From: Myroides sp. NP-2
GTDB taxonomy: Bacteria; Bacteroidota; Bacteroidia; Flavobacteriales; Flavobacteriaceae
DNA length: 64,000 bases
Assembly: GCF_014145665.1 (NCBI RefSeq)
Contig: NZ_JACHTD010000010.1
Coordinates: forward strand, 62,001-126,000
Direction of reading: 5' to 3'
Shown here: piece by piece, positions 17,381 to 26,800 of the stretch
Numbering within the stretch: the stretch's first letter is position 1
Layout: every line of letters begins with the position of its first letter
Position numbers and translations under genes: made by a program
The notes under the pieces: generated by a model
What the model was told of the DNA's origin: nothing
Seen by the model: only the letters and a program-made list of their open reading frames with translations
Database searches by the model: none

Positions 17381-17997
17381 TCTTTTTCTTCGTTTTTTAA
17401 AATTTTATACCAGGCGATATAGGCTTGCACGACTAATACAGTAAAGACTATAAACTGAATAGCTAAAATTCCTAAACCGCGGTATGCGTATAGGGGAATG
17501 GAAATAAGATTTCCAATAAGCCAAAGGGTCCAATTCTCAATCTTTTTTAATGCCATGTAATACATCCCTAAAAAGAAGATCCCAGAGGTCAGAATATCGA
17601 TGTAATTTTCTGGTCCTATATTGGTATTAGTAAGGGTATAAACGCCATATACTAGTACAATAGTAAAGAGGAAGACAACCAGGCCGAAGGCTTTTTCTTT
17701 GGTTGTGGTTCGACTAATTTTAACAACTTGTTCACCTCCCTTTATTTTAGACCAATTATACCATCCGTAAATACTCATACAGGAGTAATAAGCATTGAGG
17801 ATCATATCACCCAAGTAACCCGCTAAATAGAGTAAATAGACGGTAATTATTGTTGCAACTAATCCTGTTGGATAAACTAAAATATTTTCTCTCCCTGCGT
17901 ACCAAACGCTTAAGATACCAAAAATAAAAACAATACTTTCTAATACGATATTTAGCCAACTAGTATCGCGATAGGCGCCAAAGAAAAATTCTATCAT
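17377..17997 (-). CDS. pnuC: PnuC-family vitamin transporter
   Basis: A 206-residue inner-membrane transporter with about seven TM helices. YSCMSIYGWYNWSK is the central PnuC signature and LWLIGNLISIPLYAYRG the C-terminal one. PnuC members carry nicotinamide riboside, riboflavin or thiamine (PnuT). It is two genes away from a TPP-controlled outer-membrane receptor, which hints at thiamine, but no riboswitch precedes pnuC itself and no NadR-like kinase is adjacent. Substrate undecided. Confidence 0.85.
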   Translation of the reverse strand: MIEFFFGAYRDTSWLNIVLESIVFIFGILSVWYAGRENILVYPTGLVATIITVYLLYLAGYLGDMILNAYYSCMSIYGWYNWSKIKGGEQVVKISRTTTKEKAFGLVVFLFTIVLVYGVYTLTNTNIGPENYIDILTSGIFFLGMYYMALKKIENWTLWLIGNLISIPLYAYRGLGILAIQFIVFTVLVVQAYIAWYKILKNEEKE

Positions 17998-18009
17998 ATT
18001 CTATGCTAT

Positions 18010-18038
18010 AAAAAAAGCCATACGATTGGTATGGCTTT
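18010..18038 (-). terminator. Terminator of the BI-1 gene
   Basis: A 10-bp stem (AAAGCCATAC with GTATGGCTTT, short loop) followed on the minus strand by a seven-base T-run. Confidence 0.85.
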
Positions 18039-18057
18039 AAGATATACGTTGTTAGTA

Positions 18058-18765
18058 TTAACTATTTCTATTCATTAAAATTCTAAGGATATACCAGAAC
18101 AACAACATTAATGAAGCAAACAAGCTCAAGGCAGCAGGCACATATTGATCAGCTGCATATTCATTTTTAATTTGCCATGTTGAGTACAGAATGGATCCTG
18201 AAGCCAAAGCTACCATAGCTAAAGAGAACCAAAGTCCGAGGTCAAAACCAAAGAGCATTCCAGCGACGATGGTACCTAAGGCTAAAAAGAACCCTAAGGT
18301 AAGGATAGAGCGCAAGAAAGAGAAATTTGCGTTTGAACCAAAAACAACACCAGTAAGACCGAGGAATAAGGCTAAAGTTAACACTCCTGCTTGTACGATT
18401 AAAGAGGAATCTCCCGTCATATTGAGTGCTATATAAAGGATCGGAACAAACAAGAAGGCTTCTGCCAATACGTACAACATAAAACCAGCGTATTGTTGTG
18501 GCTTATTTGCTGACTTATAGGTTAGACCTTGGGCGAACCACGTAACCCCCATAAATGCCCCTAAAATGATTAACCAAGAGAATTTACCTGTCATCAACAG
18601 TTTGATCATTCCTTCAACAACAAAAGGCGTATTCAACAAAATGGTTTCAAATACGATAAACGCTAGTACTCCTAAAGCTAAATTTCCATATGTTCTGCGG
18701 TAAAACTGTGCTTTAACGGCATCCGATTCGTGAGCAACAACATAAATAGGTTGATTGTCTTCCAT
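18058..18765 (-). CDS. Bax inhibitor-1/YccA family membrane protein
   Basis: A 235-residue protein with seven hydrophobic segments and the BI-1 layout: a short cytoplasmic N-terminus ending in FYRRTYGNLALG, then tightly packed helices with SFLRSILTLGFFLALG and WQIKNEYAADQYVPAALSLFASLMLLFW near the C-terminus. Bacterial members act as pH-sensitive calcium leak channels or modulate FtsH. Monocistronic, with its own terminator. Confidence 0.88.
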   Translation of the reverse strand: MEDNQPIYVVAHESDAVKAQFYRRTYGNLALGVLAFIVFETILLNTPFVVEGMIKLLMTGKFSWLIILGAFMGVTWFAQGLTYKSANKPQQYAGFMLYVLAEAFLFVPILYIALNMTGDSSLIVQAGVLTLALFLGLTGVVFGSNANFSFLRSILTLGFFLALGTIVAGMLFGFDLGLWFSLAMVALASGSILYSTWQIKNEYAADQYVPAALSLFASLMLLFWYILRILMNRNS

Positions 18766-18804
18766 ATTAAATATTTTTAGCGCAATTTACGAAAAACCGC
18801 TCAA

Positions 18805-19428
18805 TTATTTTACTCTTTTTACTTGACTTACAACAAGGACATAATCATCTATACGAAAGGTCTTATAGGTAAATTCAACAGAAAAATCAGCTTGAATGAT
18901 TTCAGCTTGTTTCTCAAACACGCAGACAGACATATCTTGAGCAAAGCTCAAACTACGAGAATTACACATTTTATAGAGCGCTTCTTTGACAGACCAAACT
19001 TCCGTAAAGTAATCGACTTGTAGTTGGAAATCTGCAGGGGCTTGTGCTAATTCTCTTGGATTGCAAAATTTATCTTTTAGACGAATAATTTTTTCGCGTT
19101 TGAGTTCAATATCAATCCCTATATTTTCTTGGCTAATAGCGACTAAAGCGTAATCAAACGAATGTGAAATCGAAATATGAAGTCCTGAGCGCAAACGAGG
19201 TTTGCCCTTATCATCATAGGACAGTTCGCAATCTGATATTCCATTTTGCCTCAATATTTGGCGCACGGCTAAAAAAGCCTTTTGATGTTGCTCGTATTTT
19301 TTTGCACTAAGGCGTTGTTGGCTAGCATCACTGAGCAGAAGATCATGCGACAACTCCTCTAGTGATTCGGTAATATGCCAAATGTACAATACCCCAGCCG
19401 GTAACTCAATTTCTCTAACTATTCCCAT
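18805..19428 (-). CDS. 4'-phosphopantetheinyl transferase (Sfp-like)
   Basis: A 207-residue enzyme that moves phosphopantetheine from CoA to a serine of carrier proteins. All three family motifs are visible: HISISHS (84-90), GIDIE (104-108, Mg2+ ligands) and WSVKEALYK (145-153). The length and the N-terminal half classify it as the Sfp/Gsp group rather than AcpS. No synthase or carrier protein is encoded nearby. Its start codon lies 3 nt past the U-tract (and an A) of a leader hairpin. Confidence 0.92.
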   Translation of the reverse strand: MGIVREIELPAGVLYIWHITESLEELSHDLLLSDASQQRLSAKKYEQHQKAFLAVRQILRQNGISDCELSYDDKGKPRLRSGLHISISHSFDYALVAISQENIGIDIELKREKIIRLKDKFCNPRELAQAPADFQLQVDYFTEVWSVKEALYKMCNSRSLSFAQDMSVCVFEKQAEIIQADFSVEFTYKTFRIDDYVLVVSQVKRVK

Positions 19429-19432
19429 AAAT

Positions 19433-19478
19433 AAAAAAGGCTGTTCAGCTTAACTGACAGCTTTAGGTTACAAAAATA
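19433..19478 (-). promoter_or_regulatory. Promoter and leader hairpin of the phosphopantetheinyl transferase gene
   Basis: On the minus strand a TATTTTTG box (19471-19478) matches TAnnTTTG. The expected transcript begins near 19464 and immediately folds a bulged hairpin (19454-19464 with 19436-19448, loop TTAAG) followed by six T, five bases before the ATG. The position suggests attenuation of this one gene. Confidence 0.45.
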
Positions 19479-19493
19479 CAATATGTAAGGTAT

Positions 19494-19519
19494 AAAAAAA
19501 AGAGTCGCAATGCGACTCT
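19494..19519 (-). terminator. Terminator of the lipocalin-like lipoprotein gene
   Basis: An 8-bp stem AGAGTCGC/GCGACTCT followed on the minus strand by seven T residues. Confidence 0.85.
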
Positions 19520-19522
19520 AAC

Positions 19523-20002
19523 TTATTTTGCTTTCTGATAAAACACTTTGATAAAAGAAACGTCTTTCAGTGATTCATTCGTATTCTTTTCCATTGCTGT
19601 TAACGGTCGAGTCAAGATCAACTCAGCATCGGAAACAGTTGTTACAACGAAGTCTACACGGCCGTCTCCACTATCTAATGCGAGTCTACGATGATCCAAC
19701 ATCGTCCATCGATAGGCGTTTTTTGTAAACCTACTTTTACATTCATCAGATCCTTCTTCTAAATAATACGCATTATAATCTATCGTATTTGAAGGCAAGA
19801 AATCTAATTGATCATAATCACAATGCTCAGCTGCTTTAAGGCTAATCGTAGCAATCAACTGAGAAGAAGCATTGAATCGCTCTTCTTTAATCAAGTTCCA
19901 CTTTCCTACTAGCTGCTCATCGTATGTTTTACTTCCGTTGTCATCGCTTTTAGAACAACTAAAAAGAAATAGCGTGCACAGCAATATCCCTATATATCTC
20001 AT
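19523..20002 (-). CDS. Lipocalin-like lipoprotein
   Basis: A 159-residue lipoprotein with lipobox LFLFSC (Cys16) followed by SKSDDNG, an acidic stretch of the kind that sends lipoproteins to the cell surface in Bacteroidota. The mature part has LVGKWNLIKEE near its start and a run of predicted beta strands, as in small lipocalin-like domains of this phylum. Function unknown. It follows the SusC/SusD/metallohydrolase locus in the same direction but is separated from it by an intrinsic terminator, so coupling is partial at most. Confidence 0.6.
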   Translation of the reverse strand: MRYIGILLCTLFLFSCSKSDDNGSKTYDEQLVGKWNLIKEERFNASSQLIATISLKAAEHCDYDQLDFLPSNTIDYNAYYLEEGSDECKSRFTKNAYRWTMLDHRRLALDSGDGRVDFVVTTVSDAELILTRPLTAMEKNTNESLKDVSFIKVFYQKAK

Positions 20003-20014
20003 ACATCATAATTT

Positions 20015-20044
20015 AAAAAATAAAAGAGGGAAAAACCCTCTTTT
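20015..20044 (-). terminator. Terminator at the end of the SusC/SusD locus
   Basis: A 9-bp stem AAAAGAGGG/CCCTCTTTT with a 5-nt loop, then ATTTTTT on the minus strand. It separates the DUF4302 gene from the lipocalin-like gene. Confidence 0.85.
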
Positions 20045-20063
20045 ACTTAAAACATAATAAATA

Positions 20064-21344
20064 TTATCGTTTATACGTATCAAACACAACTCCTCCGCAG
20101 TACAGCGTAACAATTTGGTTAGTATACTTGATATTGTATCTTTGTTCTTTTAGAAGAAGATCACCGTATCCGAATAAAGATTCGTGTAAATCTTTAATTG
20201 CTTGTGGAACGGTTGAAGCATTGCTCCAAGAACCACTAGTTATTAAACCACTTTTTCCAGTATCTCTAAGGTTTGCATTGTAAGAATATCTTCGATCATA
20301 TTCAATCTTTACAGTACCATTTCTAAAGGTAAAGTGAATTTCTTGAATATTAGCATCTGTTAATATATTTCTTGCCTTTTGAGAAATACTTGGTGTGTTT
20401 AAAAGATCCTCTTTAAAAAAGGTTGTTTCTACCGTCCTATTTGTGAACATGTAACTTTTATACACATCCGACCAAACATCTGGATAAGCAACATTTTTGA
20501 TCTTCACGCTAGTTCCCGATCCATTCGATGAAATAAACTCTTTCGTAGACTCATTCCATTGGAAATCTTGATATTTCTCCCCGTCAACAATAATAGCAGG
20601 CTCTACAAGTAATCCATCGTTAGAAAATCCAACACCAATACCATTTTTACCAGGCATTAGTTCTTGTGACGCTCCTTGAGAGAATTCTAAATAACGTAAT
20701 ATACCTGAATACGTAGCGTCATATTTTGCAATTTGACCATTTTTTTCTACTTCGATACTTCTAAAAAGAGGGACATCTTCATCGCTAATCAATTCCATTG
20801 CAGTTTTTCTTTCTTCGAAGTTAGCCCAATCTTCTTTAGTAGCACGGACAAAACTAAATTCTTTGTCAAACACTCTAGTTCCTCTAAAGAAAATAGAGTT
20901 ATCGTCAAAGCCGTAATATCTGTACTGAAACTCACCTTCAAAACCTTTAGCTGTACGCAATGCAGAATTGATAGGATCAGACAATTTGTGAATCCACGTT
21001 TCGTCAACAAAAACTAAACTAGTAGTTCCTCTCAACTGCAATTCGTAATCTGTTGTATTTTCAGTATATCCTTCTTCAGAGAAATCGGATACCATCGTTA
21101 CTTTTCCTTCTGCATTGAACTTCATTAAGAAAGTAAAACCTCCTAAGCCAGATTCTTCAGGAAAATAATTAAATTTCCATCCTTGCTCTGCATTTACTAA
21201 AAGATCTTTTAACTCTTTTTGTTGCTCACTCTCACGTTCCATTGGATTTTTTGAAAACACGCCACTATCGTCATTATTACATGAAACCGTTGTGGCAGAT
21301 ATCATCAGAGCCAATGCTCCTATACTAAATATTCTCTTCGTCAT
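20064..21344 (-). CDS. DUF4302 lipoprotein of the SusC/SusD import locus
   Basis: A 426-residue lipoprotein: signal peptide with TTVSC (Cys22) followed by NNDDSG. LKDLLVNAEQGWKFNYFPEE and the FTFLMKFNAEGKVTMVSDF strands mark the DUF4302 family, which is found almost only next to SusC/SusD pairs and zinc metallohydrolase lipoproteins. Biochemical role unknown; being surface-exposed, it could be an extra substrate-binding protein. The start is 5 nt after the metallohydrolase stop, so it is cotranscribed. Confidence 0.78.
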   Translation of the reverse strand: MTKRIFSIGALALMISATTVSCNNDDSGVFSKNPMERESEQQKELKDLLVNAEQGWKFNYFPEESGLGGFTFLMKFNAEGKVTMVSDFSEEGYTENTTDYELQLRGTTSLVFVDETWIHKLSDPINSALRTAKGFEGEFQYRYYGFDDNSIFFRGTRVFDKEFSFVRATKEDWANFEERKTAMELISDEDVPLFRSIEVEKNGQIAKYDATYSGILRYLEFSQGASQELMPGKNGIGVGFSNDGLLVEPAIIVDGEKYQDFQWNESTKEFISSNGSGTSVKIKNVAYPDVWSDVYKSYMFTNRTVETTFFKEDLLNTPSISQKARNILTDANIQEIHFTFRNGTVKIEYDRRYSYNANLRDTGKSGLITSGSWSNASTVPQAIKDLHESLFGYGDLLLKEQRYNIKYTNQIVTLYCGGVVFDTYKR

Positions 21345-21349
21345 AACTT

Positions 21350-22246
21350 CTAGTTTTCATTAGTTTCTTCAAAATTGCCTGAAACAACATCATTTGTATT
21401 GCGTTCAGCATGATCTCTTAACTCCCAAAAATCAATATCGAACTCATCTTTATAGTAAGCTACAACTAGATCTACTTTAGCTAAGATATCTTTCTTTCCA
21501 CTCTCTGAGGTTAATTCAGCAAGGAATTGTTCCCATTCTGCTTTAGTTTTCATCAAAATAAAAGATGCAGTTTCAGCAAAATCCTCGTCGTAATTCGATC
21601 TAGCATAAGAGGTAACAAACCCTAAAGCATTAGATTCCGGATCTTCATATAAATACCATGAAGAAGTATACAATCCACCTTTTGAAATCTCAGCCCAAGC
21701 TACACGATCAAAATCTCTAGTTTGATTTAAAATGTGAACGTACTCGTGTTGCACCGTATGAACAAATTGACGTACACTTTCTAAATCGTTATTTTTTACG
21801 TAATTGGTATTGAACAACGTAATACGCGCTCCACCTCCGGCTTCACCCAAGGTAATCGTACCATCGTTATTCACGTTATAACTTCCGATCAAGTGAAACT
21901 GTCTAGGCGCAATACCTTTTACAAATTTTTCTTTTTCTTTAGCTGCATCAGCATAACTATCCAACCAAATTTTCTTAACCATTTGAAGAGCTGGTTTCAC
22001 ATTTTCTTCTTTTGGTGGTGTAAGCACTTTGTCATAATATCCAAAAGCTTGATTCCATTTATAGGTAGCTTCAATATTATAAGGCTTAGTATAGTTATCA
22101 TAAATCCACTGATCTAACACCCCTTTAGGTTGTTCAGATACGTCGAATCCACTAGGGCGCAAGTCATTATCATTGTCACAAGAGACAAACGCTAAACCTA
22201 GCATTGATAAAAGACCAACTTTCTTTATATTTTTATATATGTTCAT
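21350..22246 (-). CDS. Substrate-import-associated zinc metallohydrolase lipoprotein
   Basis: A 298-residue lipoprotein (lipobox AFVSC, Cys23, followed by DNDND). The zinc site is HEYVH (residues 167-171) inside FVHTVQHEYVHILNQ, and an acidic residue in the later DEDFAETASF helix is a candidate third ligand. This matches the Bacteroidota family of HExxH lipoproteins encoded with SusC/SusD and DUF4302. It probably cuts peptides or proteins at the cell surface before import. The start is either the ATG at 22246 or an in-frame ATG at 22255. Confidence 0.82.
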   Translation of the reverse strand: MNIYKNIKKVGLLSMLGLAFVSCDNDNDLRPSGFDVSEQPKGVLDQWIYDNYTKPYNIEATYKWNQAFGYYDKVLTPPKEENVKPALQMVKKIWLDSYADAAKEKEKFVKGIAPRQFHLIGSYNVNNDGTITLGEAGGGARITLFNTNYVKNNDLESVRQFVHTVQHEYVHILNQTRDFDRVAWAEISKGGLYTSSWYLYEDPESNALGFVTSYARSNYDEDFAETASFILMKTKAEWEQFLAELTSESGKKDILAKVDLVVAYYKDEFDIDFWELRDHAERNTNDVVSGNFEETNEN

Positions 22247-22267
22247 ACTTAACATTTATTTAATTAA

Positions 22268-23791
22268 CTATCTTGGATTTGCTTCTAATCCGTTTGAAAT
22301 AGCCATTTGAGGTAATTGAATCGCACGTCTAAGATCACCTTTAACCAGTGTTTCGCTTCTTTCAGCCCCTGTAATATTACGGTGAGTATATTCGATATTA
22401 TAACGTTTTACGTCAAACCATCTTTGCCCTTCCGTATGTGTATCTCTTCTTCTTAAATCTGCTAAATACTCCAAGTAAGCAACTTGAGTACTAGATAGGT
22501 CATTAATATAGAAAGGATCTACCTTAGCAGTAGGTTGATACTTAAGAATGTCAGACTCTTTTAAAGTAGCTGAAGCAGGTACATTTTCTGTATGTCTCTT
22601 CACCCAAACATTCATCATAGTTAAGGCATCAGACAATCTATTTGCAGAGATTAATGCCTCGATACGATCTAGATACAACATATCTCTAGAAAACAGCACC
22701 ACATTTGTATAGCGATACCCCGTTTGATTTGTTGGATCTGTTACTTCAAAAGTTCTAGCATATTTACCTAGACCGATAAACATTTTACTTCCTGTATAAC
22801 CATATCCACCATAGTTCCACTCTCTTCCAAAAGGATTTGATTTACCACTGATTAAATAATCAGTTGCCTGTTTGGTAGTCATCGAATAACGTTTTCCAGT
22901 TTCATATCCCAAACCAGACATTACGCTTGAAACTAATAAATTTGTTTCCTCACTAATCTTAGCATATTCCACTTGTGTTAAGTCTGGTCCAAGATCATTA
23001 TAGCGATTATAGTCACGTAAATTAGATCCATCAACACGAACGTCATCACTGTACTCGATTGCTTTGTTGAAATCTCCTTTGTACAAGAAGAAACGAGTTG
23101 CGAATGCTTTAGCAGAAGTCATGTTAAAGTGATACTTTACCGTCGTTTTATTTGGGCGATCTAAATTACCGATCAAAGCCATACCTTCAATAAGGTCATT
23201 TTCGATAAAATCGTATACTTCTTGAACAGAATGTCTAACATACTTAGGCAATAACTCTGTTTCTACTTCTGTCATATAAGGAATACCTAGATCAGTACCA
23301 GCTGTTGTTGGATTATAAGTTTGAGCCCATAAATTAACCAACATAAAGTGAGCGTACGCTCTAGCGATCAAAGCCTCACCTTTGAAACCTTTTAACTTTT
23401 TAAGTTCAGCAGTATTACCCTTTTGCTCTAAATCAGCCTCTATTTTTAAAGCTGCTTCATAAGCAGTATTAGCTTGTGCAATAGCAGTATAAGCAGAGAA
23501 CCAATAATAACTTGGAGAATCTTGACTTTCAGCACGCATATCTTGCCAGAAAAACGCTTCTGTATTCGACACGTTTTCTAAGTTAATATTCTCACTGTCA
23601 ACTGTATTATCACTCATGATATCAGCGAAAATAACATGCGTCCCTTTTGGATATGCTAGCGTTACTGTTTCTCCAATTTTTTCAACTGAGTCGATTTTAG
23701 TACGGTTGTCTGGTGTTTCATCTAGAAATCCACTACAGTTAACAAAGAACAAACCGATTAATAATCCAACTCCAATATTTATTTTTTTCAT
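22268..23791 (-). CDS. SusD/RagB-family nutrient-binding lipoprotein
   Basis: A 507-residue surface lipoprotein (lipobox FFVNC, Cys19, followed by SGFLDETPDN, the usual SusD start). The TPR-like helical body and the conserved C-terminal RRRDTHTEGQRWFDVKRY block are typical. SusD proteins form the lid over the SusC barrel and capture the ligand. It lies 13 nt behind the susC-like gene and shares its transcript. No glycoside hydrolase is nearby, so the ligand is probably not a glycan. Confidence 0.93.
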   Translation of the reverse strand: MKKINIGVGLLIGLFFVNCSGFLDETPDNRTKIDSVEKIGETVTLAYPKGTHVIFADIMSDNTVDSENINLENVSNTEAFFWQDMRAESQDSPSYYWFSAYTAIAQANTAYEAALKIEADLEQKGNTAELKKLKGFKGEALIARAYAHFMLVNLWAQTYNPTTAGTDLGIPYMTEVETELLPKYVRHSVQEVYDFIENDLIEGMALIGNLDRPNKTTVKYHFNMTSAKAFATRFFLYKGDFNKAIEYSDDVRVDGSNLRDYNRYNDLGPDLTQVEYAKISEETNLLVSSVMSGLGYETGKRYSMTTKQATDYLISGKSNPFGREWNYGGYGYTGSKMFIGLGKYARTFEVTDPTNQTGYRYTNVVLFSRDMLYLDRIEALISANRLSDALTMMNVWVKRHTENVPASATLKESDILKYQPTAKVDPFYINDLSSTQVAYLEYLADLRRRDTHTEGQRWFDVKRYNIEYTHRNITGAERSETLVKGDLRRAIQLPQMAISNGLEANPR

Positions 23792-23804
23792 ATTCTATCC
23801 TAAT

Positions 23805-26800
23805 TTAAAATCCAACATTTAACGTTAATGTATATTGGCTAGTAACTGGCATAGCTACCCCTCCGCTTTGGAAAAACTCAGGATCTTGTCCGTTTAGCTT
23901 TTTATCAGAATAAATTAACCATGGGTTCGTTGCCATCGCTCTTAAAGAGAAATTAGAGAAACCTACTTTCTTCTTGAAGTGATCAGGGAACTCATACGCT
24001 ACAGAAATATTCTTTAATCTAACGAAATCACCATCAGCAATTCTAGCAGTAGAATAGTTATATGCATTATAAGCTAGAGCTAAATTAGAAGAACCGTAAT
24101 TACCCATTTGCGTAATATCAGCAATCACAGGAACATTAGTTCTAAATTCATCACCAGGTACCATCCAACGATCGTTCATATCTCTAGAGAAAACATCTAA
24201 ATCAGAGTATGAAGAAGAGAACATTGGGTTTAGTCTTACTTTATTTCCACCTGAAGCAACGAAGAATAAGTTCACGCTCCAGTTTTTATACGTGAAGGTA
24301 TTAGAGAAACCTAATGTTTTATTTGGTTCAGTAGATCCTTCATATTTTAAGTAATCTGTAATATTCTGAGAATCTTGGAAGTTAGCTCCAGTTACGTTAT
24401 CCGTTTCACCGCTAGCCATAATGAATGTAGGTAATCCTTCAGCATTTAATCCTGTAAAGTCATAAGAGTATAACGAGTTACGTGGTTTTCCAACAACGTT
24501 ACCTCCAACACCTTGAATCAAGTCAATAACTCTCGCTCTATTTTGTAAACTTGTAATTTCTTGTTTGAAAACAGATGCGTTAATTGTAGAAGTCCAAGAA
24601 AAATCTTCAGTTTTAATGTTTGTTGTAGTAATACCAAACTCTAATCCTTTTAATTTCATATCGGCATTGTTACCGTATTTTAAACTTTCTCCACCAACAC
24701 CTGTAGTACGTACAATATCAATTAAGTCAAATGCATTTCTTTGGTATGCATCAAAAGCAACTTGAACTCTGTTGTTAAACAACCCTAAATCAAATCCAAG
24801 GTTTAGCTCATACTGTTTCTCCCAAGTTAAATCTGCGTTTTGTAAAGCTTCGATTTCTAAAGCATTTTCACGCTCGTTTTGGAAGTTACGGAAAGGAATT
24901 CTACTTCTATAGATTGCTAACGAGTTTGTAGCAGGTCCAGAAGTTGCAGTTAATCCGTAAGAAGCTCTTAAAGATAAATTACTAATTGTTTCATTATCAA
25001 TCAAGAAACTCTCTTGTTTCATATTCCATTTTCCAGAAGCAGTCCAAGTAGGCAACCATCTTGAAGACGAAGAATCTCCTTGTCTATTTGATCCGTCATA
25101 ACGACCTGTAAACGCTACTGTATATCTATTGTCATACGTATATCCAATACGAGTAAAGAAGGCTAATGTACGCTCTCTTTCTTCTGCGAATGTGTAGTAT
25201 TCACCCCCTTGGTCAATCAGCTTTTGTAAAGCGATCATATTAGGATATGAAGTTAACCCTTTATCATACTGTACACCGTGTGATAAGAAATAATCGTTGC
25301 TACGATTCACAACTCTCATCTCAGTACCACCAAAAACATCTAATTCATGTTTATCATTAAAAACATCACTATATGAAATACTGTTTCTTAAGTAGAATGA
25401 CGTTAAATCATTTGTGAAGTTTCTGCGCATCCCTCCATTTGGCATTACAGGAACACCTGGTTTGTTTGGATCGTTTGGATCTTTATATAAATAAATATTC
25501 TGATCTCTTTCTACTGTATTCGACGAAGCATTATACGCAGCAATAACGTTTGAATTTTCAGTTAAGCTGTGTACGCGTTTAGTAGCCGCATAACGAGCAG
25601 CTCCATTCAAGTTATAAGTAACTTTAGGAGAGATTTTATAATCTGCATCAATTTGGAAACGAATATCTTTTACATCAATATCCATATAGTTAGACTCTAA
25701 CTCATTTAAGATATTAAAGTCAGCCCAGTTACTTCTGTGGTACTCATATCCACCATTATCTGTATAAGGGCGTAAAGTTCTACTTGTATTTAACGCATAG
25801 CTAAACGGGTTAATATCGAAATCACGCGATACTGCTCCATTAACAACGTCAACTTCTCCATCGTATGTACCTGGCGCTTTTTGATCACGCACCGATCCAT
25901 TTAATGATAGAGCAAGAGTAAATTTATCATTAACAAAGAACGTATTTTTCAAGTTCATTGTTAAACGGTGTACTTTATCCGCTACAGTCCATCCTGGATC
26001 TGCAAAATATCCAACTGACGCGAAGTATGCATTATTTTCACCACCTCCAGAAAAACTTAACGAGTGGCTTTGTGAAATAGCTGGTCTGAACAAGGTTTTG
26101 AACCAATTCGTATTCGCCATTTCGTGTTTGCGCAAGAATGTATTCTTACCTACACGGTCATTGATATACTGAAAGCGATCTTCTTCTGTAATATAGTTGT
26201 TAACTCCTCTATAGTACATATTGTATACACCACCATATCTACCATTCAATGAATTTGGATAAGTAATATGTCCTTTTGCTTCTAACTCTTGGTAAACATC
26301 CATTGTTTGTTGAGAGTTCATGATGTCATATCTTCCATAATTAGGAACAGTACGCACTGTATTCTCCATTGAATAGCTAATAGACAGTGGAGACTCTCTT
26401 CTACCTGATTTTGTCGTAATAACTACAACTCCGTTCATCGCACGAGATCCGTAGATTGCAGTAGCTGAAGCATCTTTTAAGATATCAATACTCAAAACGT
26501 CATCCGCGTTTAGACCAGCAATAGCTGAACTCAATAAAGTTTCTGAGTTACCAGAAGCCAAATCTTCGAATGATACGTTAACGATATCCTCTTGTACAAC
26601 ACCATCAATTACCCATAATGGTTTTGTATCCCCCATAATTGACGAAGCACCACGAACAGTAATTTTAGGAGCAGCACCGAAAGTACCTGTAACGTTTTGT
26701 ACAGTAACCCCAGCAGCTTTTCCTTCAATCATTCTACTAACATCCGTTACCCCATCAACTTTCAATTCTTTAGCATCAATACGGCTAATAGCTCCCGCTT

